Assembly: GCA_017452475.1 (NCBI GenBank)
Contig: JAFTMJ010000024.1
Coordinates: 1-43,702, forward strand
DNA length: 43,702 nt
DNA from: Clostridia bacterium
GTDB lineage: Bacteria > Bacillota > Clostridia > Oscillospirales > CAG-272
Reading direction: 5' to 3'
In this document: positions 1-8,056 of the stretch, piece by piece
Position numbering within the stretch: the stretch's first letter is position 1
Layout: each line of letters begins with the position of its first letter
Translations under genes and position numbers: made by a program
The notes under the pieces: model-generated
The model's database searches: none
Seen by the model: the letters and a program-made list of their open reading frames with translations, nothing else
What the model was told of the DNA's origin: nothing

Positions 1-204
1 GCCCGCATTCGAACAATAATTATAGGACACCCGATGCCAAAGAAGCTGAATATTACAGCAAAAATAGCACCTGATGTCCTATTACAAGAGTTCAAAAGTG
101 AAAAATTTTATTTTTTTGATCTCAAAATTTCACTTTTTCGGGAATACGTGTCCTATTCAAAATCGAATTCAATAACGCTGAACCCCTTATAAATAAAGGG
201 ATAA
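1..204. other. Intergenic region downstream of ssrA
   Basis: No gene can be supported here. An imperfect AT-rich hairpin lies at 94-137 (AAAAGTGAAAAATTTT against AAAATTTCACTTTT). A 9-base inverted repeat ATAGGACAC/GTGTCCTAT occurs at 22-30 and 148-156, and a related GATGTCCTATT sits between them at 74-84. The function is unknown. Confidence 0.4.
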
Positions 205-256
205 AAGAAAAACCTATTGAAATGTCTCACCATAAAGGTTCAGATTTCAATAGGTT
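205..256 (-). terminator. Terminator of ssrA
   Basis: On the minus strand a 13-base stem (211-223 paired with 244-256) is followed by GGTTTTTCTTTTATCC, just 8 bases past the CCA end of the tmRNA. This fits intrinsic termination of the smpB-acyltransferase-ssrA transcript. Confidence 0.75.
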
Positions 257-263
257 CTTCATA

Positions 264-656
264 TGGTGGAACTGGCGAGAGTCGAACTCGCGTCCGAAAA
301 TCACTTGACATAACTTTCTCCGTAGGCAGTTAATCTATTGAAAATTCCCCTACAAAACGCCGATTAACAGGCTTTTACTCGGGTATTGCCTTAATGCTTG
401 ATTGATACAGGCAAGACTCTCAATTCAAGTTCACCTCTGATGTTACGCTCAGTCCCGGGGCGAGGTACTCCCGGAAGGAACGGGTGGTGCAAAAGACCAC
501 AGCACTGCCGCTAATCGCCCCGAAGGGCAATTAGTTAGGCAGCCATAGCAACAGTTCTGTTGTCGTTTATTATTTAAGTTTAGCCATTATTACGGGATTA
601 GCCAGCCCGCTACGCTTATCATATCTCATAATCCCCGTCGAAACCGTTACAGTCCC
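264..656 (-). ncRNA. ssrA: tmRNA (10Sa RNA)
   Basis: Transfer-messenger RNA that rescues stalled ribosomes with SmpB and tags the nascent peptide for proteolysis. On the minus strand the 5' end reads GGGACTGTAACGGTTTCGAC. The 3' end carries a T-arm GCGAG-TTCGACT-CTCGC and CAGTTCC-A-CCA, and GGGACTG pairs fully with CAGTTCC, which fixes the ends at 656 and 264 (393 nt). The tag reading frame (570 down to 535) ends in NDNRTVAMAA followed by TAA. The codon at the resume position, judged by alignment with the E. coli AAC-GAC context, is ATA (Ile), and an in-frame TAA lies two codons before it. The gene lies directly downstream of smpB and the acyltransferase on the same strand with no convincing promoter of its own, so co-transcription and processing are likely. 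Confidence 0.95.
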
Positions 657-702
657 ATATTTGGGAGGAATTCTCCTCCCGTTTCAAGAATTACACATTA
701 AA

Positions 703-1575
703 TTAGGGTTTAACGCCTAAGCCCCAGCCAACCTTGCCGCCCTTTTTCATATGCTCGACATAGTTCCTTCTAAGAGATGTGTTTGTTGGAAGCCTATTGG
801 GATTTCTATCCTCAGTGTCAAAGAGCCTCCAAAGGTCCTCGCCCTCATTTTCAGCAGACTCAAAAACATCATACTCGCTAAAGAAGCGGTAAACATTTGT
901 GTGCTTTGGCAAAATATTTTCATGCTCAGGATACAAAAGCCAAGAGTGGCAAATGAAATGAAGGTTTTCACCAACCTCATCTTTAAAAAATTCCCTTGCC
1001 TGTGCGTATGCTGCGTCACAGCTTTCCTTGTCCATAGGTGTGCCTGTCCTTGGAATGTGGACATTGACAACCTTACTGTCAGGAGTTAGGGTAATTCCGT
1101 TTTTGTCATAATTATGCTCAAACTTAACAACCTCGAACTGAAGCCTGCCCAGAGCAAACCTGGTAAGGTTGAAAAAGCCCGGGAACCACCAAGCAACAAA
1201 GGCGCCAATATATCCGCGAACTGCCTTGCACTCCTCAAGCTTAAACCTTAGGTCAAGCATACTGTCGTAGAAAATTTGGTCGCTAATGCCCTTCTCCTCA
1301 TAAAGCTTCTTTAAGTGCTTAGACATACACATATAAATAAGCAAGCCTGAGGTGTACTTATGTACATTTGCAAGGTAGCCTGCGTTTTGCGCAGGAACAA
1401 GAATTTCCTTGTATTGGTCACAATTAATATTGTCCTCATATACCTTCAAAATTCTTTCAAATTCTGCCTTTGCCTCTGAATTTGCTTCAATTTTATCGTA
1501 GGCATCAAGCAAAAACTCCCTATCCTCATCAGTATATTGCCATTTAACCATAAAATCATTTAAATATGCTCTCAT
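703..1575 (-). CDS. Acyltransferase domain-containing protein (NAT_N/GNAT_C type)
   Basis: A 290-residue cytoplasmic protein that I recognise as the two-part N-acyltransferase family: an all-helical N-terminal domain (about residues 1-125) and a GNAT-like C-terminal domain (about 130-290). The C-terminal domain has the characteristic strings VHIPRTGTP (172-180), FICHSWLLYPEH (207-218) and the VYRFF segment near 229. Substrate and physiological role are unknown. Its ATG shares one base with the smpB stop (TAATG at 1573-1577), so translation is probably coupled to smpB, and ssrA follows 46 bases downstream. The linkage with both trans-translation genes hints at a related role, but this is only inference from position. 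Family assignment is fairly secure; the acyl donor and acceptor cannot be read from the sequence. Confidence 0.85.
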   Translation of the reverse strand: MRAYLNDFMVKWQYTDEDREFLLDAYDKIEANSEAKAEFERILKVYEDNINCDQYKEILVPAQNAGYLANVHKYTSGLLIYMCMSKHLKKLYEEKGISDQIFYDSMLDLRFKLEECKAVRGYIGAFVAWWFPGFFNLTRFALGRLQFEVVKFEHNYDKNGITLTPDSKVVNVHIPRTGTPMDKESCDAAYAQAREFFKDEVGENLHFICHSWLLYPEHENILPKHTNVYRFFSEYDVFESAENEGEDLWRLFDTEDRNPNRLPTNTSLRRNYVEHMKKGGKVGWGLGVKP

Positions 1576-2042
1576 TAATCTTCACCCTTTCCCTTTGTTA
1601 CCCTTTCAATCGTTCTTTGCGCGTCGCGCTTTGCATCACTTTCGCGCTTATCGTAAAGCTTTTTGCCCTTGCAAACACCAATTTCCACCTTTACCCTTGA
1701 GCCCTTGAAATAAAGGGACAACGGGATTATAGAATACCCATCGCGAGTGAGCATGCCGTTTAACTTCATAATCTCCTTTTTGTGCATCAAAAGACGCTTG
1801 TGGCGTAACGGCTCTCTATTAAAGATGTTACCCTTTTCGTAGGGGCTGATGTGAATGCCCAAGGCAATTAGCTCCCCATCATAAACCTTGCAAAAGGAGT
1901 CCTTAAGGTTCACTTGACCTTGACGAAGAGACTTAACCTCAGTGCCGAAAAGCTCAATGCCTGCCTCGTAGCGTTCAAGCACGAAATAATCGTGAAAGGC
2001 TTTTTTGTTTTGCGCTATCGTTTTAATGCCCTTTTCTGCCAT
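1575..2042 (-). CDS. smpB: SsrA-binding protein SmpB
   Basis: A 155-residue RNA-binding beta-barrel protein that delivers tmRNA to stalled ribosomes. The hallmark segments are present: [20 protein letters not shown] near the start, [19 protein letters not shown] (residues 34-52), and the basic C-terminal tail with [19 protein letters not shown], which inserts into the mRNA channel. Length is normal for the family. An AAAGGAG site precedes the ATG, and a promoter lies at 2074-2102. It starts a three-gene minus-strand unit, smpB-acyltransferase-ssrA, in which both partners of the rescue system are physically linked. Confidence 0.98.
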   Translation of the reverse strand: MAEKGIKTIAQNKKAFHDYFVLERYEAGIELFGTEVKSLRQGQVNLKDSFCKVYDGELIALGIHISPYEKGNIFNREPLRHKRLLMHKKEIMKLNGMLTRDGYSIIPLSLYFKGSRVKVEIGVCKGKKLYDKRESDAKRDAQRTIERVTKGKGED

Positions 2043-2073
2043 AACTGTCTCCTTTCAAGTGTTTACAGATTGT

Positions 2074-2102
2074 AGTATAACATATTTTAAGCTATTTTTC
2101 AA
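2074..2102 (-). promoter_or_regulatory. Promoter of smpB
   Basis: Minus-strand TTGAAA (2097-2102), 17-base spacer, TATACT (2074-2079) with an upstream TGT (extended -10). It lies about 32 bases before the smpB ATG. Confidence 0.7.
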
Positions 2103-2120
2103 TAGCATATCTTGTCGTAA

Positions 2121-2149
2121 TTGACAAAATGAATGGGTTATGATAAAAT
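2121..2149 (+). promoter_or_regulatory. Promoter of the YgjP-type gene
   Basis: TTGACA (2121-2126), 17-base spacer, TAAAAT (2144-2149) with TGA just before it. The expected start of transcription is near 2156, which excludes the ATG at 2140 as a start codon and supports the GTG at 2167. Confidence 0.8.
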
Positions 2150-2166
2150 TATTTAGAGGTGATACG

Positions 2167-2676
2167 GTGGAATACCAGGTTATTTACGCAAAAAGGCGCA
2201 GTGTTAGCATACGGGTTACTAAGGATTTAAAAATTGAGGTACGCGCCCCTAAGGGACTTAGCAGGGATATTATTGACGGTATTGTTAGAAAGCACGCAGG
2301 TTGGATTGAAAAAAGGCTTAAAAAAATTCAAAGCCAGCCAACTGTATTATATAATCCCACAAAAGAGGAAATTAACATTCTTAAAGAAAAAACAAGGGAT
2401 ATTGTTTTGCCAATTGTGGAAAAATACGCAAAGATTATGGGTCTTGAGCCTGCAAAGGTAACCATAACCTCAGCTAAACAGGTTTTTGGCAGCTGCACCT
2501 CTAAAAAGCATCTAAACTTTTCCTTTCGGCTTGCTTTGTACCCGTACGATGCCACCGAATATGTTGTTGTACATGAGCTGTGCCATATGAGGGAAATGAA
2601 CCATTCAAAGAAATTTTGGTCATTGGTGGAAACATATTTACCTGATTATAAGGAACGGCGTAGGCTATTAAAATAA
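2167..2676 (+). CDS. YgjP-like (DUF45) zinc metallopeptidase
   Basis: A predicted cytoplasmic metal-dependent hydrolase of the YgjP/WLM-type family; the physiological substrate is not known. With the GTG start it has 169 residues. The C-terminal motif VVVHELCHMREMNHSKKFW contains HExxH and a downstream His typical of zinc binding. The GTG start is chosen because AGAGGTGA (2155-2162) sits 4-5 bases upstream, because the in-frame ATG at 2140 lies inside the promoter -10 element, and because VEYQVIYAKRRSVSIRV matches the usual beginning of the family. The 5' leader would be only about ten bases long. The 2-hydroxyacid dehydrogenase gene follows after 11 bases, so the two form an operon. Confidence 0.9.
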   Translation: MEYQVIYAKRRSVSIRVTKDLKIEVRAPKGLSRDIIDGIVRKHAGWIEKRLKKIQSQPTVLYNPTKEEINILKEKTRDIVLPIVEKYAKIMGLEPAKVTITSAKQVFGSCTSKKHLNFSFRLALYPYDATEYVVVHELCHMREMNHSKKFWSLVETYLPDYKERRRLLK

Positions 2677-2687
2677 GGAGATTAAAA

Positions 2688-3635
2688 ATGAACATCGTTA
2701 TACTTGACTATAAAACCTTAGGCGAGGATTTGGACCTTAGCGGAGCCAACAGGTACGGCACTGTTATAAAATATCCTGTAACAAAGCAGGAAAACGCAAG
2801 GGAGCGCATAAAGGATGCAGACATTGTTATTGTAAACAAGGTGAAAATGAACGAGGAAAGCCTGAAGGACGCATCCCACTTGAAGCTGATTTGCGAAACT
2901 GCCACAGGCTATGACAACATTGATATTGAATATTGCAAGAGGGCAGGTATTGCCGTAGCCAATACGCCCGCTTACTCCACAAGCTGTGTTGCGCAAATTA
3001 CTGCATCTATGGCTTGCTCTCTTATCAACCATTTGCACGAATACAGGCGGTTTGTGCATAGCGGCGATTACCAAAACAGTATTAGCGCCAATATGCTTGA
3101 GCCTGTTTACCACGAAATGGAGGGGATGACTTGGGGTATTATCGGCTTTGGTAATATAGGTCGCGGTGTTGCCAAAATTGCATCCGCCTTTGGGTGTAAG
3201 ATTTTGGTTAATAAACGCAACCCTGTGGATGATTTTGAGTGCGTTGACTTAGAATATTTACTAAAGAATTCCGACATTATTTCCATTCACTGCCCCTTAA
3301 CCGACAAAACAAGAGGTATGATTGGTAAGGAGCAGCTTGCAATGATGAAAAAGAACGCCATTATAATTAATGTTGCCCGTGGCGCTGTTTGGGATGAGGA
3401 GGCGGTTGCGCAGGCGGTGCTTGACGGCACTATAGGCGGTGTGGGATGCGATGTTTTCTCCTATGAGCCTATTGATGAAAATCACCCATTTATTAAAATT
3501 CTTGACAGAGATAATGTGCTTTTAACACCCCATATGGCTTGGGGCTCCTTTGAGTCAAGAATGAGGTGCTTCAACACTGTTTTATCTAACATAGAAGCAT
3601 ATTTAAATAGGAAAGAACAAAACAGAATTGTTTAA
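2688..3635 (+). CDS. D-2-hydroxyacid dehydrogenase family protein
   Basis: A 315-residue NAD(P)-dependent oxidoreductase that interconverts 2-hydroxyacids and 2-oxoacids in the cytoplasm. The Rossmann motif GFGNIG is at 153-158. The catalytic set is complete: R231 in INVARG, E260 in SYEP and H282 in TPHMAWG. The residue after the second beta strand, usually an Asp that selects NAD, is N175 followed by K and R, so NADP may be accepted; this is inference. The hydroxypyruvate reductase/glycerate dehydrogenase subgroup is the closest impression, but the substrate cannot be fixed. It is preceded by AAGGAG and follows the YgjP-type gene in one transcript that ends at the hairpin at 3674-3703. Confidence 0.92.
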   Translation: MNIVILDYKTLGEDLDLSGANRYGTVIKYPVTKQENARERIKDADIVIVNKVKMNEESLKDASHLKLICETATGYDNIDIEYCKRAGIAVANTPAYSTSCVAQITASMACSLINHLHEYRRFVHSGDYQNSISANMLEPVYHEMEGMTWGIIGFGNIGRGVAKIASAFGCKILVNKRNPVDDFECVDLEYLLKNSDIISIHCPLTDKTRGMIGKEQLAMMKKNAIIINVARGAVWDEEAVAQAVLDGTIGGVGCDVFSYEPIDENHPFIKILDRDNVLLTPHMAWGSFESRMRCFNTVLSNIEAYLNRKEQNRIV

Positions 3636-3673
3636 TAAAACATATGCCATAGACAGTTTCAATCAGACTGACA

Positions 3674-3703
3674 AAAAACAGGCTTGGTAACAAGCCTGTT
3701 TTT
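3674..3703. terminator. Bidirectional terminator
   Basis: A 13-base perfect stem AAAAACAGGCTTG / CAAGCCTGTTTTT with a GTAA loop, between two convergent genes. It has T runs on both strands and so can end both the dehydrogenase and the GH3 transcripts. Confidence 0.85.
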
Positions 3704-3707
3704 ATTT

Positions 3708-5876
3708 TTAAATAAGTGTAAATTTTGCAAATGGCTTGCAGGTGGAGTCCTTACCGATGAATACACGGAATTCTCCGCTTTCCGCAACGAACTTAAGGTC
3801 GCGATTCCAATACTTGAGCATTTCCTCGGTGATTTCAAAGGAAACTGTCTTTTCCTCGCCCACATCAAGAGTTATCTTTTCGAAGCCCTTAAGCTCCTTT
3901 ACAGGACGGACACAGGAGCCCTTTACATCTCTTATGTAGAGCTGTACCGCTTCCTTTGCCTTATACTTACCCGTGTTTTTAACCTTGACGCTTGCCACAA
4001 GGGTGTCACCCCTGTTCATTGTATCACTGCTCAATTTAAAGTCGCTATACTCAAAGCTTGTATAGGACAAGCCATAGCCGAATGGATAAAGTGGGCTATT
4101 TGGCACATCAATATAGCAGGATGTGAAGCGAACAAATTTCTCGTCATCCTCCTCTGCCTTCGGTCTGCCTGTGGTATAGTGGTTATAGTAGATAGGACAC
4201 TGACCCAGGTTGCGTGGGAAGGTCATTGTGATTTTACCAGATGGAACAGAGTCACCAAAGAGCAAGCTTGCGCAGGCGTTTCCGCCCTCTGTACCGGGCA
4301 TCCACATATTAAGTATTGCAGGCGCGGTCTTGTCAAGTCTGCTGATGGCCAAGGGTCTACCTGTAAAGAGAGCTACCGCCACGTTTTTGTTTACCTCTAA
4401 AATTCTGTCAAGGAGCTTATACTGTACCTCGGGCAAATCTATACTTGTACGGCAATTGCCCTCGCCTGAGTATTCCTGGTCCTCGCCTAAGCAAAGAACA
4501 ACACAGTCACTTGCTTTTGCAAGCCAGCAAGCCTCATCAAAGAAGGACTCGTCAACCGCATCATATTCAATAGGACAACCTTGAGCATACTTAACCTTGT
4601 CGCCCAAAAGATTCTTTAAGCCATCAAATACGCTAACTGTTTCCTCGATTTTACCGCCGCAATGCCAGCTGCCGTGGATAGCTCCTGTGGCTCCCAATGG
4701 GCCTATTACGGCTACACTGTTTACTTTCTTACTAAACGGCAAAGTTCCGTCATTCTTCAAAAGAACTGCGCTTTCAATAGCGCCTTTTCTTGCAAGTGCG
4801 CGATGCTCAGGTGAAAGCTGAACCGCCTTTGCCTCCTCAACATTTACACTGCGGTATGGGTTATCCAAAACGCCAAGCTCTTCCTTTAAATCAAGAATTC
4901 TCAAAACCGCTGCATCAACCTGCGCGACGGTTACCTTTCCCTCGTCAATCAGCTCCTTCAGATGCTCTACATAGCAGCTTGACATCATTTCAATATCACA
5001 GCCAGCATCCATAGCCATAAGCGATGCTTCCTTCTTGTTCTCGCAGGTGCCGTGGGCAATCATTTCCTCGTATGCGCTGTAGTCGCTTATTACAACTCCG
5101 TCAAATCCCCACTCATCACGCAAAATTTCCTTTACAAGATGCTTATTTCCTACACAGGGTACGCCGTCTACAATGTTGAAGGCGGTCATAACCATTTTAA
5201 CCCCTGCATCAACTGCGCGCTTGTATGCCGGCAAATAATACTCACGCAAGGTGCGCTCACTCATATCAACGGTATTGTAGTCACGTCCTGCCTCTGCTGC
5301 GCCATATGCTGCAAAGTGCTTAACACAAGCGGCAATGTTATACTTACCCATATCGCCCTGGTAGCCCTCAACGGTTGCCTTCGCCATTTCTCCGTTTAGG
5401 TACGGATCCTCGCCGCTTGACTCCATAACACGTCCCCAACGTGGGTCACGCACAAGGTCAACCATCGGCGCAAAGGTAACGCTCATACCGTCAAGTGCGG
5501 CTTCCTTTGCTGCCATACCTGCAAGGTCCTTAGCAAGCTCACGGTCAAAGGAGCAGGCAACTGCCAAATTTATAGGATAAAGGGTGCGGTGACCGTGGAT
5601 AACGTCCTGCATTATCATAAGAGGAATTTTGTATTTACTGTTTTTTAAGTAGTTTGAGGACGCATTTATCATAGTCTCAGCGCCCACTAAGTTAAGTGAG
5701 GTACCAACATCGTAAACCATGTCCTTGTCAAGCTTAACTTTACTTTCAGGTCCTGTTATAATTTCATACTTGCTTTCCTCGGTTGTCAGAAATGTAGCAG
5801 TGGTGAGCTGTTGTAAATGATAAATCTTCTGCTCTAATGTCATTCCTGCTAAAATTTCTTTTGTTCTCTTGCTCAT
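3708..5876 (-). CDS. Glycoside hydrolase family 3 protein (beta-glucosidase type)
   Basis: A 722-residue retaining glycosidase without a signal peptide, so it probably cleaves imported oligosaccharides in the cytoplasm. Domain order is the GH3 TIM barrel (about 1-330), the alpha/beta sandwich (about 365-590) and a fibronectin-III-like C-terminal domain (about 640-715). The nucleophile is predicted to be D265 in VVISDYSAYEEM. KHFAAYGAAEAGRDYN (186-201) and DPRWGRVMESSGEDPYL (144-160) are classic GH3 substrate-binding segments. The late stretch LYPFGYGLSYTSFEYSDF is typical of BglX-like enzymes. Activity on beta-glucosides, beta-xylosides or others cannot be decided from sequence. It is a single-gene unit with its own promoter (5913-5941) and a shared downstream terminator. 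Confidence 0.95.
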   Translation of the reverse strand: MSKRTKEILAGMTLEQKIYHLQQLTTATFLTTEESKYEIITGPESKVKLDKDMVYDVGTSLNLVGAETMINASSNYLKNSKYKIPLMIMQDVIHGHRTLYPINLAVACSFDRELAKDLAGMAAKEAALDGMSVTFAPMVDLVRDPRWGRVMESSGEDPYLNGEMAKATVEGYQGDMGKYNIAACVKHFAAYGAAEAGRDYNTVDMSERTLREYYLPAYKRAVDAGVKMVMTAFNIVDGVPCVGNKHLVKEILRDEWGFDGVVISDYSAYEEMIAHGTCENKKEASLMAMDAGCDIEMMSSCYVEHLKELIDEGKVTVAQVDAAVLRILDLKEELGVLDNPYRSVNVEEAKAVQLSPEHRALARKGAIESAVLLKNDGTLPFSKKVNSVAVIGPLGATGAIHGSWHCGGKIEETVSVFDGLKNLLGDKVKYAQGCPIEYDAVDESFFDEACWLAKASDCVVLCLGEDQEYSGEGNCRTSIDLPEVQYKLLDRILEVNKNVAVALFTGRPLAISRLDKTAPAILNMWMPGTEGGNACASLLFGDSVPSGKITMTFPRNLGQCPIYYNHYTTGRPKAEEDDEKFVRFTSCYIDVPNSPLYPFGYGLSYTSFEYSDFKLSSDTMNRGDTLVASVKVKNTGKYKAKEAVQLYIRDVKGSCVRPVKELKGFEKITLDVGEEKTVSFEITEEMLKYWNRDLKFVAESGEFRVFIGKDSTCKPFAKFTLI

Positions 5877-5912
5877 TTTTATATACCTCTTTTTGGTTTA
5901 TTTGATGCTAAC

Positions 5913-5941
5913 ATTTTATCATATTATCAATAAGGTGTCAA
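5913..5941 (-). promoter_or_regulatory. Promoter of the GH3 gene
   Basis: Minus-strand TTGACA (5936-5941), 17-base spacer, TAAAAT (5913-5918), extended by TGA. No obvious operator or catabolite-control palindrome was noticed around it. Confidence 0.8.
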
Positions 5942-5990
5942 GATTGCTTCATTCAATAAGATACTTTATTTTATGCTTCAACTAAAATCA

Positions 5991-6014
5991 AAAACGGCAC
6001 CGAGGTGCCGTTTT
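5991..6014 (-). terminator. Terminator of the Cys-rich lipoprotein gene
   Basis: Stem AAAACGGCACC / GGTGCCGTTTT overlapping the stop codon area at 6016, followed on the minus strand by GTTTTTGATTTT. Confidence 0.8.
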
Positions 6015-6015
6015 T

Positions 6016-7944
6016 TTACTGTAATGCTCTATATAAGTAAAGCTCAGCGGAGGCGTCAACCTCAACAACAATCTTTTCAACCGTTGCATACTCGAACAGG
6101 TCAACAAAGCAGCTTGTGCCAGAAACGGTGAAGGTATAAAGAACTGCGCCCTCTCCGTCATAAACTGTGATTGTACCGTTTATAAAGCTACTGCTTTCAA
6201 TAGCGATTAAGCCGTAGCCCATATTAAGCGCGTGGTCACCGTCATTCCAAGTAACCTTATCAAAGGTGGTAGCCTCGTTAGCATTAATTGCAAAGGGTTC
6301 CTTTGGCTCTGTAAAGCCACCCCATTCTGCAGATGCGCCGCAGTCACAAGCATCTCCCTTGCCGCATACGCAAACAGCATCACTACCCTTTACCTTCTCG
6401 GCAGTGATATCAACATAGCTGTTGTTACAAATTGTACATACTGTAATGCCCTGTGATGTAACCTCTGTTAAGCTATGGGCAACATATGGAGTATATTCCC
6501 TATTCTCTGTCAAGCCACAGTTACCTGCGGAGCAGCTGTAGGTTGTGTAGCCCTTAAAGATACAGGTAGACGGAAGTGTTTGAACGAATACATCGTAAAC
6601 ATGCACGCCAGTTGGCTGACCGAGTTCATCACCCTCATAAGCAGTAAATTCACCGTAGCAAACCTTACAAACGAACAATGCGTAGTCAACACAGGTTTCT
6701 TGAATTGAGGGAACACCATCATCAGGATAAGAGTGCCTTACCTCTGTTTCAGCCTTTTCACTCTTTGTGGATTCACAAGGAACGCCAAAATTCACATTTG
6801 TACAAATGTACTCTGTGTGGCTATCGTTACCGCACCAAGGCTCAACACTAACCTGCCAGTTGTGACCTGTTGGGTTAATCTTTTCCTTACCCTTTTCGTC
6901 ATCAAGCGCTTGAAGTGAGCAAACTGTGCAGATATAGCACTTCTCACCCTCGGTTTCACAGCCGGGAAGCAAGGTGATATTGTAATGTACACCCTCAACC
7001 GCTGTTTCACCCTTGAGATATGTATGACCTAACGGGTCAACCAAATCCTTTGTTTCGTAAAGGTCGCAATTTGGACAGGTAACCTCTGTAAGGCCGCCCA
7101 ATGTACAGGTTGGCTTAATTACATTTTCAATAAGCTCACCGTGACCAAGTGCAGGAATTTCAACAATGTTATTGTCATTCATTGGATATCTGCCGCAGGT
7201 TGTACATCTGTATTGCCTTGTGCCCGGCTCAGTACAGGTTGGCTTCTTCTGCTCCCTGTAATGATTGCCCTTTTGCGCATCCTCTTCCATATAGTAGGTG
7301 TGACCCTTTGCATCAACATAGTCCTTTTTCTCACTGTAATCACAGTTGTGGCAAAGAACAGATGTATAGCCGTCAACATCACACTTCGGAGCAATTATCT
7401 CCTCATAGTAATCGTGACCTGTAGCTTCAACAAAGTTTTTCTTGTCGCTATAATCACACCTTGAGCAAATTGTTTCGGTATAGCCCTGCTCCTCGCACTG
7501 GGGTGCAACTATCCTGTCGGAAAGGTCGTGACCTAACGGATCAACAAAATCCTTTTCGGAAGAATATGTACATCCCTCTCTCTTACAGGTAACTATTGTT
7601 TTACCACCAACCAAGCAGGTAGGAGCAACAACCTCATTGTTATAGTCATGACCTAAGGCATTAACTGTAACCTTTCTTGTTTTCGCACAAACGGTACATT
7701 TCTCTATTTTAGAGCCAGCCTCGGTACAGTTTGGAGCGATTGTGCTGATAGTTTCATATGTATGGGCAGCCTTGCCTGAAACCTCAGTACACTCCTCGCC
7801 CTCTACGCGACAAGCATGCCAGTGGCTATTGTCATCACCTTCCCAGTCATTCACAAACGAGTGCTCATGTCCGCAGGATGCCAATGCTACCATTAAGACA
7901 AGCAGGCATACAAAAAGCAACGCAACCGTAATTTTCCTTTTCAT
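6016..7944 (-). CDS. Lipoprotein with about ten Cys/His-rich repeats
   Basis: A predicted surface lipoprotein of 642 residues. The signal peptide MKRKITVALLFVCLLVLMVA runs into the lipobox LASC, giving lipidated C24. The start is placed at 7944 because the GAGGTG Shine-Dalgarno site overlaps an upstream in-frame ATG (7956). The body is about ten degenerate repeats of roughly 35-60 residues, each with PxCxxxGxxxxxCxxC followed 15-20 residues later by GHxY or GHxW. The paired cysteines suggest either metal binding or disulfides, but no function is known to me. The last ~110 residues lack the repeat and look like a beta-rich domain. It has its own promoter and terminator. Similar repeats recur in the secreted proteins at 11925-15518 and 25868-28771. 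Confidence 0.85.
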   Translation of the reverse strand: MKRKITVALLFVCLLVLMVALASCGHEHSFVNDWEGDDNSHWHACRVEGEECTEVSGKAAHTYETISTIAPNCTEAGSKIEKCTVCAKTRKVTVNALGHDYNNEVVAPTCLVGGKTIVTCKREGCTYSSEKDFVDPLGHDLSDRIVAPQCEEQGYTETICSRCDYSDKKNFVEATGHDYYEEIIAPKCDVDGYTSVLCHNCDYSEKKDYVDAKGHTYYMEEDAQKGNHYREQKKPTCTEPGTRQYRCTTCGRYPMNDNNIVEIPALGHGELIENVIKPTCTLGGLTEVTCPNCDLYETKDLVDPLGHTYLKGETAVEGVHYNITLLPGCETEGEKCYICTVCSLQALDDEKGKEKINPTGHNWQVSVEPWCGNDSHTEYICTNVNFGVPCESTKSEKAETEVRHSYPDDGVPSIQETCVDYALFVCKVCYGEFTAYEGDELGQPTGVHVYDVFVQTLPSTCIFKGYTTYSCSAGNCGLTENREYTPYVAHSLTEVTSQGITVCTICNNSYVDITAEKVKGSDAVCVCGKGDACDCGASAEWGGFTEPKEPFAINANEATTFDKVTWNDGDHALNMGYGLIAIESSSFINGTITVYDGEGAVLYTFTVSGTSCFVDLFEYATVEKIVVEVDASAELYLYRALQ

Positions 7945-7974
7945 ATTACACCTCATAATTACTTTATATACATT

Positions 7975-8003
7975 ATTTTATCATTAATTAAGTAAAATAT
8001 CAA
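7975..8003 (-). promoter_or_regulatory. Promoter of the Cys-rich lipoprotein gene
   Basis: Minus-strand TTGATA (7998-8003), 17-base spacer, TAAAAT (7975-7980) with TGA before it. Confidence 0.7.
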
Positions 8004-8019
8004 TAGTTAATTTGTTTTT

Positions 8020-8052
8020 TTACAAAAAGAATGCCAAGCCTTTGCTTGGCAT
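8020..8052 (-). terminator. Terminator after the small MKKYxSP gene
   Basis: Stem ATGCCAAGC / GCTTGGCAT (8031-8039 with 8044-8052) followed on the minus strand by TCTTTTTG. It begins only 4 bases after the stop codon of the small gene, marking that gene as the last cistron of the LRR transcript. Confidence 0.85.
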
Positions 8053-8056
8053 ACCT

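Noticed and set aside
1..90. Partial minus-strand reading frame running off the window start (hydrophobic stretch)
   Set aside because: About 30 open codons with no ribosome binding site or recognisable similarity, in an AT-rich intergenic region; not enough to call a gene.
264..656. tmRNA as attachment site of an integrated element
   Set aside because: No integrase, duplicated 3' end or phage genes occur in the window.
3684..4400. 238-codon plus-strand frame opposite the GH3 gene
   Set aside because: An antisense shadow of a well-supported GH3 coding sequence, without a ribosome binding site or recognisable domain.
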